From contig JAGNOB010000066.1 of NCBI GenBank assembly GCA_017990305.1, positions 1-7,763 on the forward strand: 7,763 bases of DNA. The letters are read 5' to 3'. A model generated the notes under the pieces. It saw nothing but the letters and a program-made list of their open reading frames with translations. It did not search any database and was not told the DNA's origin. Both the position numbers and the translations under genes were made by a program. This DNA comes from Leucobacter sp. (GTDB lineage Bacteria > Actinomycetota > Actinomycetes > Actinomycetales > Microbacteriaceae). Positions 1 to 6,600 of the stretch are shown here, one piece after another. Within the stretch, counting starts at the first letter, position 1; each line of letters opens with the position of its first letter.

Positions 1-857
1 CCCTCGGGATCGCCCTCGTACTCGTCGCCGGTGATCAGGCCCTCGAGCGCAGCGTATGCCGCATCGTCGAGCTTGATCTTCGAAATGTACTCGGCCGCCT
101 CGGGGAACTCTTCCGAGAAGCCGTCAGCACCGAGGAAGTGGAGCGTCTCGGGCTCGCCCATCGCACCCTTCGGATCCTCAAGATCCTTCACGGGGTACGC
201 GTCATTTGCCCAGAACGGACGCCACAGCGTGACGACGACGTCCTCTTCCTTGTCGATCTTTTCCTGGAGCGTTGCGAGCATCGCTGCAGTCGACGAGGTC
301 ACGAGCTTGTACTCGCTGTCGAGGCCGTACTCGGGCATCATTGTGTCCTGCGTCTGTGCGGTGAGGCCCGCACCAGGCTCGATGCCGATGATCTCGCCGC
401 CAAAGCGGTCTGCCTGGCCCTTGAGATCCTCAATAGAGTTCACGTCGGTCATGTAGTCGGGCACCGCGATTGTCAGCACTGCGCCGTCGTAGTAGCCGCC
501 AAGATCTTCGATCTTGTCGTCGTACTTCTTCATGTACTCAGCGTGCGTGACCTCTGGCCACGCTGACGGGTACATATCGAAGTCACCTCCGGCGAGACCG
601 GCGTAGAGCACGCCGGCTTCGGTGAGCTCAGTCATTTTCACGTCGTAGCCGAGCTTGCCCAGCTGATCCTCGAGCAGGTAAGCGGTGCTCAGGCCGTCAG
701 TCCAAGCGGGGAGGAAGCCGAGCGTGATGGTGCCGCTGGCTTCACCCGTGTCCGTGTTGCCGGCGTCGGTATCTCCGCCGCCGGTGGAGCAGCCCGCAAG
801 TACGAGGCTGGCTGCGGCCGCAAGGCCGATGACTCCTGTGAGGTGTCGCTTGTTCAT
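1..857 (-). CDS. opuAC: Glycine betaine-type ABC transporter substrate-binding lipoprotein (partial, 3' end outside window)
   Basis: Extracellular solute receptor that captures a quaternary-amine osmoprotectant and delivers it to the permease. Seen: 285 codons from an ATG at 857-855, running off the left edge without a stop. A basic, hydrophobic signal peptide ends in the lipobox LAGC (lipid-anchored Cys23), followed by a Gly/Thr/Asp-rich linker. The OpuAC-type mature domain carries Trp52 in LPAWTDG, Trp100 in AWPEVTH, IEPGAGL at 159-165, and WRPFW at 212-216, followed by a family-like DPKG (228-231). These Trp residues are the likely aromatic cage for the cationic head group (family knowledge). 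The start is supported by GAAAGGA a few bases upstream. It is the last visible gene of the operon, 63 nt after the permease. The family usually runs to about 290-310 residues, so only a short C-terminal piece is missing. Oddity: Phe215 where relatives usually have His. The exact ligand (betaine, proline betaine, choline or carnitine) cannot be read from sequence alone. Confidence 0.93.
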   Translation of the reverse strand, partial: MNKRHLTGVIGLAAAASLVLAGCSTGGGDTDAGNTDTGEASGTITLGFLPAWTDGLSTAYLLEDQLGKLGYDVKMTELTEAGVLYAGLAGGDFDMYPSAWPEVTHAEYMKKYDDKIEDLGGYYDGAVLTIAVPDYMTDVNSIEDLKGQADRFGGEIIGIEPGAGLTAQTQDTMMPEYGLDSEYKLVTSSTAAMLATLQEKIDKEEDVVVTLWRPFWANDAYPVKDLEDPKGAMGEPETLHFLGADGFSEEFPEAAEYISKIKLDDAAYAALEGLITGDEYEGDPE

Positions 858-870
858 GTGTTCCTTTCGT

Positions 871-887
871 CCGCACCTGGGGTGCGG
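871..887 (-). repeat. Perfect 7-bp hairpin between permease and binding-protein genes
   Basis: Reading the minus strand, CCGCACC-CCA-GGTGCGG forms a perfect 7-bp GC-rich stem with a 3-nt loop. It lies in the 63-nt gap after the permease stop, and the binding-protein Shine-Dalgarno (GAAAGGA) begins 2 nt after the stem. No U-run follows, so it is not a rho-independent terminator. Intercistronic stem-loops in ABC importer operons often protect or process mRNA so that the binding protein is made in excess. That role is inferred here. Confidence 0.6.
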
Positions 888-920
888 GTTGGGGTTGGCC
901 AAATGAGTTTGTGGAGCGAA

Positions 921-1826
921 CTACGCTGACGCAGTCGCGGCAGCAATCTGCTGCGTGCGTGCGCGGCGCCGGCGGAGCGCGCTGAGGGCTGAGTGCTTGA
1001 ATGCCTTCGGCTCACCGAGCGCAGCCGTGACGCGGTCAAGGAAGACTGCGAGGAAGACAACCGAGAGGCCCGCTTCGACGCCCTGCCCAATGTTCATTGT
1101 CGAGATCGCCGAAACGACCTGCTTGCCGAGACCGTCTGCACCGGCCATACCTGCGACGACGGCCATCGAGAGCGCAAGCATGATGACCTGGTTAATGCCA
1201 GCGAGGATTGTCGGCATTGCGAGCGGCAGCTGGATGCCGCGCAGGATCTTGCCCGGCGTAGAGCCGAAGGCGTGTCCCGCCTCGACAACCTCCGAGTCGA
1301 CTCCGCGGATGCCGAGCTCGGTGAACCGGACGCCCGGAGGTAGCGCGAACAGCACGGTGGCGAATACGCCGGGGACGAATCCGATGCCGAAGAACACGAC
1401 CGCAGGAATGAGGTACACCATGGCAGGCATGGTCTGCATGAAGTCGAGCACCGGCCGAATCGCCGAACTAAACGTATCGTTGCGAGCAGCCAGGATCCCG
1501 ACTGGCACTGCAATGACTACCGCAACCAGAGCCGCAATGAGCGTCAGCGACAACGTCAGCATCGCGTCTTCCCATTGGTTCATTGCGACGATGAGCAGCA
1601 AGGTCACGACTGTGCCGATGGCGAGCTGCCACGAGCGCAGCAACCAGCCGATGAGCGCGAGAATGAGGATCAACACGGGGTATGGCGTTGCGATAAGCGC
1701 GTCAGAGAGGCCCTCAACGAGGAACTTGATGACGGTCGTTACGACCTGCAGCAACCAGTCGAAGGTGTTGTTGAACCAGTCGAGGCCGTCTGAGACCCAC
1801 TTGCCGAGGGGGATGCGGAAGTTCAT
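921..1826 (-). CDS. opuAB: Glycine betaine/proline-type ABC transporter permease
   Basis: Membrane subunit of the osmoprotectant importer, forming the translocation path and docking to the ATPase. Seen: 301 residues. An amphipathic N-terminus (about 1-45, FNNTFDWLLQ) is followed by hydrophobic segments near 48-65, 67-83, 90-115, 136-162, 205-230 and 250-270. The cytoplasmic EAA coupling loop lies at 181-201 (EAG...FG...GIQLP), which is diagnostic of importers of this class. The MAGADGLGKQV segment at 227-237 and the FLDRVT segment near 262 also fit ProW/OpuAB proteins. The C-terminus is a short basic tail (RRRRAR). The ATG at 1826-1824 overlaps the ATPase stop (ATGA), and GGGGAG 6 nt upstream serves as ribosome-binding site, so coupled translation is likely. 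Length is close to Bacillus-type OpuAB. Assignment to the family is secure; the transported solute is inferred from the family. Confidence 0.95.
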   Translation of the reverse strand: MNFRIPLGKWVSDGLDWFNNTFDWLLQVVTTVIKFLVEGLSDALIATPYPVLILILALIGWLLRSWQLAIGTVVTLLLIVAMNQWEDAMLTLSLTLIAALVAVVIAVPVGILAARNDTFSSAIRPVLDFMQTMPAMVYLIPAVVFFGIGFVPGVFATVLFALPPGVRFTELGIRGVDSEVVEAGHAFGSTPGKILRGIQLPLAMPTILAGINQVIMLALSMAVVAGMAGADGLGKQVVSAISTMNIGQGVEAGLSVVFLAVFLDRVTAALGEPKAFKHSALSALRRRRARTQQIAAATASA

Positions 1827-3181
1827 ACCTGGCTCCCCTCGCTCTTGGCCAGGCCTTCGTCAGGCGCGGCGTTCCCATCGGTCGTGGCGTCCAGTGTCGC
1901 GGTGATCAGCGCTGAGGGCACGTCGGGGGTGGGTTCGATAATGGGGATCTCCGTGGTCATAGTGGGGAGGTTCGCGAGCGATGCGAGCAGCGTCACGCGC
2001 GGCACGACGCCGATAAGGCGATCCTGCTCGTCGACAACGGCAACGGGCAGCGGGCTCTCAACAGAGAGCTCGAAAAGCTCGGCGATGTACTGGTCAGGCG
2101 ACACAATCGACGGGGTCGGCTTCAGCGCGTCGTTGATGTTCGAGCTGCCCTCGCGGACGAGCCGGAGCATGTCCTTGTCGCGGACAACCCCGACGAGTGT
2201 GCGCCCGCTTGAGACGACGAAGCACGCAGACGTCTGCAGGTCGCGCATGGTGCGGAGCGCGGCACGTGGTCCGGCCGATGCGGGAACGACTGCGCGCGGC
2301 GGCTCCATGACGTCGCCGGCCGTCAGCACCCTTGCGCGGTCCACATCCTGCACGAACTGCGCGACGTAGTCGTTCGCAGGGTCGGTCAGGATGTCGTTGG
2401 GCGTGCCAAGCTGCATGATGCGGCCGTCCCGCATCACGGCAATGCGATCGCCGAGAAACATCGCCTCGTTTAGGTCGTGGGTAATGAAGACGATGGTCTT
2501 CCCGAGCTCCTGTTGCAGCTCGACGAGCAGCTCCTGCATCTCCCTGCGAATGAGTGGGTCGAGTGCCGAGAAGGCCTCGTCCATGAGCAGGATCTGGGTG
2601 TCGGCGGCGAACGCCCTGGCGAGGCCGACGCGCTGCTGCATTCCACCAGAGAGCTCAGACGGGAGCGAATCGCCCCAGCCCTCGAGCCCAACCCGCTTCA
2701 GCCAGGACTGCGCCCGTTCACGGCGTTCCTCGAGCGGGACACCCTTGATTTCGAGACCGTACGCAGCGTTGTCGAGGACGGTGCGGTGCGGGAACAGCGC
2801 GAAGTGCTGAAAGACCATGGCCATCCGCTCACGGCGGACGTCGCGAAGGTCTGTCGGCGACATGCCAACGATCTCGTCCCCGAACACCTTGATGGATCCC
2901 TCAGTTGTGTCACCGAGGCCGTTGAGCAGCCGGATGAGGGTCGACTTACCGGAGCCGGAGAGCCCCATGACGACGAATATTTCTCCAACTCGCACGTCAA
3001 AGCTTGCATCGATGACTGCCGCAGTGCCGAAGGCTTTCACGTCTTCGCGACTGGCGCCAGCACGAAGCCGCTTCGCGGCCTCCTTCGGGCGGCGGCCGAA
3101 AACTTTATAGGCGTGGTCGACTGAAATCGCGACTTCATCGGCCTCCGTGTCGGTCCGTGGATCGACGGTTTGGTCAAGCAT
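1823..3181 (-). CDS. opuAA: Glycine betaine/proline-type ABC transporter ATP-binding protein with tandem CBS domains
   Basis: Cytoplasmic ATPase powering osmoprotectant uptake. Seen: 452 residues. The ProV/OpuAA-type N-terminal extension (about 15-60) precedes the nucleotide-binding domain. That domain has Walker A GLSGSGKST (73-81), Q-loop Gln125 in VFQHFALFPHRTV, signature LSGGMQQR (177-184), Walker B ILLMDE (197-202) and switch His235 in ITHDLNEA. All catalytic residues are present. Two CBS modules follow, about 288-345 and 355-405, then a Pro/Ala/Asp-rich, mostly acidic tail of about 45 residues. In characterised OpuA systems CBS pairs sense ionic strength or bind cyclic di-AMP (family knowledge); whether this one does is not shown. 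The start is the ATG at 3181-3179, with AGGAGG only 3 nt upstream. It is the first gene of the operon; its TGA overlaps the permease start by 4 nt. Confidence 0.95.
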   Translation of the reverse strand: MLDQTVDPRTDTEADEVAISVDHAYKVFGRRPKEAAKRLRAGASREDVKAFGTAAVIDASFDVRVGEIFVVMGLSGSGKSTLIRLLNGLGDTTEGSIKVFGDEIVGMSPTDLRDVRRERMAMVFQHFALFPHRTVLDNAAYGLEIKGVPLEERRERAQSWLKRVGLEGWGDSLPSELSGGMQQRVGLARAFAADTQILLMDEAFSALDPLIRREMQELLVELQQELGKTIVFITHDLNEAMFLGDRIAVMRDGRIMQLGTPNDILTDPANDYVAQFVQDVDRARVLTAGDVMEPPRAVVPASAGPRAALRTMRDLQTSACFVVSSGRTLVGVVRDKDMLRLVREGSSNINDALKPTPSIVSPDQYIAELFELSVESPLPVAVVDEQDRLIGVVPRVTLLASLANLPTMTTEIPIIEPTPDVPSALITATLDATTDGNAAPDEGLAKSEGSQV

Positions 3182-3184
3182 GTT

Positions 3185-3190
3185 CCTCCT
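3185..3190 (-). promoter_or_regulatory. Ribosome-binding site of the ATPase gene
   Basis: On the minus strand AGGAGG sits 3 nt before the ATG at 3181. It is a full-strength Shine-Dalgarno core but closer than the usual 5-9 nt. No other in-frame start lies nearby, so it fixes the start chosen for the ATPase. Confidence 0.75.
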
Positions 3191-3219
3191 GTGCGGGGTT
3201 TCCGCTGGTTTTAGGCGTT

Positions 3220-3230
3220 CTTAAGTTAAG
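3220..3230 (-). promoter_or_regulatory. Possible -10 region / palindromic operator of the importer operon
   Basis: CTTAAGTTAAG is an 11-bp AT-rich palindrome (5+1+5) in otherwise GC-rich DNA, about 40 bp upstream of the ATPase start. On the minus strand it contains TAACTT (3228-3223), which fits the loose actinobacterial -10 pattern TANNNT and would give a leader of roughly 35 nt. No convincing -35 hexamer is visible at 16-18 nt. It could instead be an operator or chance. Confidence 0.25.
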
Positions 3231-3362
3231 CCTCGGTAAAGGCGTCGTTGTCCCGAGAACCCCTCGTTCGACGGTATCCCCGATCCGGCATCGCGTGCTC
3301 ACATGCAATTCACAGGAAAGCGCTCGAATACTGCCACCATCAGGGATTAGCGCAATTTACGG

Positions 3363-3381
3363 TTGTTACCGATTCGTTACC
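3363..3381. promoter_or_regulatory. Tandem direct repeat resembling an MtrA response-regulator box
   Basis: TTGTTACC-GAT-TCGTTACC is two 8-bp direct repeats separated by 3 bp, with the GTTACC cores exactly 11 bp apart (one helical turn). This is the architecture described for MtrA sites in actinobacteria, where GTTAC-type half sites recur. In Corynebacterium, MtrAB controls compatible-solute transporter genes (recalled from the literature). The site lies 181 bp upstream of the ATPase start and 78 bp before the ileS -10 element. By function the importer operon is the more likely target. Regulation is inferred; only the repeat itself is seen. Confidence 0.45.
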
Positions 3382-3413
3382 CAATGGCGTGCAAATCACC
3401 TCCATAATGTTTT

Positions 3414-3443
3414 CGCCGCTTTGCCGGCGACCCGCGTCGCGGG
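3414..3443. repeat. Two adjacent GC-rich inverted repeats upstream of ileS
   Basis: CGCCG (3414-3418) and CGGCG (3425-3429) form a 5-bp hairpin. It is directly followed by the 13-bp palindrome CCCGCG-T-CGCGGG (3431-3443). The palindrome overlaps the place where the -35 of the ileS promoter would be (about 3436-3442), so it might be an operator. Neither repeat is followed by a T-run on either strand, so terminator function is unlikely. Confidence 0.4.
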
Positions 3444-3459
3444 GGAGCCCGAACTCGGC

Positions 3460-3465
3460 TAGAAT
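3460..3465 (+). promoter_or_regulatory. Probable -10 element of the ileS-folC promoter
   Basis: TAGAAT, one mismatch from TATAAT, lies immediately before the structured leader. A start about 6-7 nt downstream (3471-3472) would begin the transcript just before the first T-box helix, as expected for a leader with an ultrashort Stem I. No recognisable -35 hexamer is seen; the equivalent position holds a GC palindrome. A weaker alternative -10, CATAAT, is at 3403-3408. Confidence 0.5.
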
Positions 3466-3598
3466 GAGGGAATTGGCAGTGATCCGGCTATCACCGGGGA
3501 GTCTTCGGAAGAACGGCCGACCGCGAGGAAAGCTCAGTAGAACCGAACGGGTGGCCCGTTATAGCTGAATGAAGTGGCGTTGCTTTCGGGGAGCGCAA

Positions 3599-3680
3599 GC
3601 CGGGTGGTACCGCGGGATGTGGATCAATTCACACACTCGCCCCAGCGTGAGATTCGCGTGATGAGAAGGTACCGACACCC
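3599..3680 (+). promoter_or_regulatory. Antisequestrator/sequestrator switch of the ileS T-box
   Basis: Two exclusive folds can be drawn. Antisequestrator: helix A1 pairs GCCGGG (3599-3604) with CCCAGC (3641-3646), one C-A mismatch; the T-box bulge TGGTACC is 3605-3611; helix A2 pairs GCGGG (3612-3616) with CTCGC (3636-3640), continued by TGTG (3618-3621) with CACA (3630-3633). Sequestrator: GGGTG (3602-3606) pairs with CACCC (3676-3680), and GTACC (3607-3611) with GGTAC (3668-3672), ten pairs with a 3-nt bulge (3673-3675). The sequestrator buries the GG of the AGAAGG Shine-Dalgarno and every base up to the ATG. Both folds use 3602-3611, so only one can form. Pairings were found by eye, without energy calculation. 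Confidence 0.75.
3664..3669 (+). promoter_or_regulatory. Ribosome-binding site of ileS
   Basis: AGAAGG ends 11 nt before the ATG at 3681, slightly longer spacing than usual. Its last two bases lie in the predicted sequestrator helix, which fits a switchable site. No better Shine-Dalgarno is present before this start. Confidence 0.6.
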
Positions 3681-6600
3681 ATGAGCTATCCGAAGCAGTC
3701 AACTGGGAACCAGCAACAGGCCGGCGAGGCGACAGCCCCCGGCTCAGCGCTTGGTGTGAACCCGTCTCCGCGGCTCCCCGAGGTCGAACAGCGCGTGCTG
3801 TCGTTCTGGGACGCGGACGATACGTTCCGCACCTCGATCGCGCAGCGCGAGGGCTGCGACGAGTGGGTGTTTAACGACGGCCCGCCGTTCGCGAATGGCC
3901 TCCCGCACTACGGCCACCTGCTCACCGGCTACGCGAAGGACGTCTTCCCCCGCTTCCAGACGATGCGCGGCAAGAAGGTGGAGCGGCGCTTCGGCTGGGA
4001 CACCCACGGCTTGCCCGCCGAGCTCGAAGCGATGAAGCAGCTCGGCATCACCGAGAAGTCGGAGATCGAGGCCATGGGCGTTGCGGCGTTCAACGCAAAG
4101 GCCCGCGAGTCCGTGCTCGAGTACACCGAGGAGTGGGAAGAGTACGTCACGCGCCAGGCGCGCTGGGTCGACTTCGAGAACGACTACAAGACGCTCAACG
4201 TCTCCTTTATGGAGAGCGTCATCTGGGCGTTCAAGCAGCTCTACGACAAGGGGCTCGCCTACGAGGGGCAGCGGATCCTGCCCTACTGCTGGCGCGACGA
4301 GACGCCCCTGTCGAACCACGAGCTGCGCATGGACGACGACGTCTACAAGGAGCGTCAGGATCCATCGGTGACCGTGACGTTCCCGTTCTCCGGCGAGCGC
4401 GCCGAGGAACTCGGGCTCGCGGGTGTCAGGGCGCTCGCCTGGACAACTACGCCGTGGACCCTGCCGACGAACGCCGCGCTCGCGGTTGGCCCCGACATCT
4501 CCTACGTTGTCGTGCCGGCCGGCCCTGCAGGCGCCGCTGACGGCGGTGCAGCGGGGGAGGCGAGCTACCTCGCCGCCGCCGACCTCGCAGGCAACTACGC
4601 ATCCGACCTCGGATACGAGTCGGCCGACGCGCTCCGCGAGGCGGTCACCTCGACCGTGCTCGGTGCCGAGCTGCTCGGTGTGCGCTACGCGCCCCTGTTC
4701 GACTACTTCGTCGACACCGAGGTGTGGGGCACCGAAAACTACTGGCAGGTGCTCGTCGACGGCTACGTCACGACGACCGACGGAACCGGTATCGTGCACC
4801 AGTCGCCCGCGTACGGCGAAGACGACCACCGCCTCACAACCGCAGCCGGCATGCCGACCATCATCAGCCTCGACGAGGGCGGCAAGTTCATCGGCGCCGT
4901 CACCGACGTCGCAGGCGAGCTCTGGATGGACGCGAACCGGCCCCTCATCCGCATGATCAAGGCATCGGATCGACTGCTGCGCGAACAGAGCTACCTGCAC
5001 TCGTACCCGCACTGCTGGCGCTGCCGCAACCCGCTGATCTACCGGGCCGTCTCGAGCTGGTTCGTGCGCGTCACCGAGTTCAAAGACCGCATGCTCGAGA
5101 TCAACGAGCAGATCGACTGGGTGCCCGCGAACGTCAAGCACGGCCAGTTCGGCAAGTGGCTCGAGGGCGCGCGCGACTGGTCGATCAGCCGCAACCGCTA
5201 CTGGGGCAGCCCTATCCCCGTCTGGCAGAGCGACAACCCCGAGTTCCCCCGCGAGGACGTCTACGGTTCTGTCGCGGAGCTCGAAGCCGACTTCGGCGAG
5301 CTGCCTCGCAACGAGGCTGGCGAGATCGACCTGCACCGCCCCTACATCGACTCACTCACGCGCCCGAACCCCGACGACCCGAGCGGCAAGTCGACGATGC
5401 GCCGCATCGAAGACGTGCTCGACGTCTGGTTCGACTCGGGCTCGATGCCGTTCGCGCAGGCACATTATCCGTTCGAGAACGTCGAGTGGTTCGAGCAGAG
5501 CCAGCCAGCCGACTTCATCGTCGAGTACATCGGTCAGACCCGCGGCTGGTTCTACGTGCAGCACGTGCTCGCGACCGCGCTCTTCGATCGCCCAGCGTTC
5601 AAGAGTGTGATCAGCCACGGCATTGTGCTCGGCTCCGACGGCAACAAGATGTCGAAGAGCCTGCAGAACTATCCCGACGTCAACGAGGTCTTCGACCGTG
5701 ATGGCTCCGATGCAATGCGCTGGTTCCTGATGGCGTCGCCCGTTGTGCGCGGCGGCAACCTCATCGTCACCGAGGAAGGCATCCGCGAGGGTGTGCGCCA
5801 GTTCCTGCTGCCGCTCTGGAACAGCTGGTACTTCTTCAGCCTGTACGCGAACGCCGATGGGGTCGAGGCCGAACGCCGCGTCGACTCGACCGACCCGCTC
5901 GACCGCTACATTCTCGCAAAGACTGGCACGCTCGTTCGCGAGGTTGGGGATCACCTCGAGGGGCTCGATACCACCTCTGCATCAGAGGCGCTCCGCAACT
6001 TCGCCGAGGTACTCACCAACTGGTACGTGCGTCGGTCGCGCGACCGCTTCTGGGAGGGCACGACAGGCGAAAATGGCAAGGCGAGCAACAAGCAGGCCTT
6101 TGACACGCTGTTCACCGTGCTCGAGACGCTCACTCGCGTCGCCGCCCCCCTCGCACCGCTCGTGACCGAGGAAGTGTGGCGTGGGCTCACCGGTGGCCGC
6201 TCCGTGCACCTCACCGACTGGCCCGACGCGAGCGAGTTCCCCGTCGACGACGAGCTCGTCGCCGCGATGGACGAGGTGCGGCAGATCACCTCGCAGGTGC
6301 TCGCGCTGCGCAAGGCCAACAAGCTTCGCGTGCGCCTCCCGCTCGCGCAGCTCACTGCAGTGACGTCGCGCCCGGCAGCACTCGAGCCGTTCGCCGACAT
6401 CCTCCGAGACGAGCTCAACGTGAAGCACGTCAACCTCGTGCAGGAGACCGAGACGAGCGCCGCGGAGAACGGGATTGTGCAGATGCTCGCCGTCAACGCG
6501 CGTGCCGCCGGCCCCCGCCTTGGCAAGCAGGTGCAGGCCGCAATCAAGGCCGCGAAGGCAGGCGACTGGAGCGAGGAAAACGGCGTCGTTGTCGCCGGAG

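Larger units (their letters stand above)
3471..3680 (+). promoter_or_regulatory. ileS T-box riboswitch (translational, ultrashort Stem I, AUC specifier)
   Basis: This leader senses the ratio of uncharged to charged tRNA-Ile and controls ileS. Seen, in order: a short Stem I, CCGG (3484-3487)/CCGG (3494-3497), whose loop carries the isoleucine codon ATC (3490-3492) followed by the purine usually found 3' of a specifier; a Stem II region with hairpin GAG/CTC (3524-3535), an AGTAGAA S-turn-like stretch (3536-3542), and hairpin AACGGG-TGG-CCCGTT (3546-3560) that may take part in the Stem IIA/B pseudoknot; a Stem III hairpin TTGC/GCAA (3580-3598); and the T-box core GGGTGGTACCGCG (3602-3614). The TGGT matches an A discriminator base, as in tRNA-Ile. 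There is no T-run or terminator hairpin. Instead the T-box strand can pair with the ribosome-binding region, so control is at translation, as known for actinobacterial ileS leaders. Confidence 0.93.

Noticed and set aside
955..1905. Open frame of 316 codons on the plus strand opposite the permease
   Set aside because: It is antisense to an unambiguous permease with an EAA loop, and its product has no domain signature.
3281..3293. Short inverted repeat CGAT-CCGGC-ATCG in the intergenic region
   Set aside because: The arms are only 4 bp, which is expected by chance in this base composition, and it has no promoter-related position.
3377..3403. Strong Shine-Dalgarno-like GGAGGTGAT on the minus strand followed by TTG
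   Set aside because: The frame from TTG at 3394 ends in TAA after five codons. No longer frame follows, so a gene or leader peptide is not supported.
3482..3484. Alternative ATC as the T-box specifier
   Set aside because: It lies on the 5' flank of the stem and not in the loop, and is followed by C where a purine is expected. The ATC at 3490-3492 fits better.
3157..3568. Two plus-strand open frames (starting at 3157 and 3248) across the divergent intergenic region
   Set aside because: They overlap the ATPase start and the promoter/T-box leader, have no Shine-Dalgarno, and give proteins without recognisable features.
3612..3660. Possible intrinsic terminator after the T-box
   Set aside because: The helix here is the antisequestrator A2 arm. 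No T-run follows any hairpin before the ileS start, so transcription attenuation is not supported.
3744..5336. Long open frame of 530 codons on the minus strand opposite ileS
   Set aside because: It lies entirely antisense to a clearly real ileS. It has no family motif and an Arg/Val/Glu-rich composition typical of the shadow of GC-rich codon bias.
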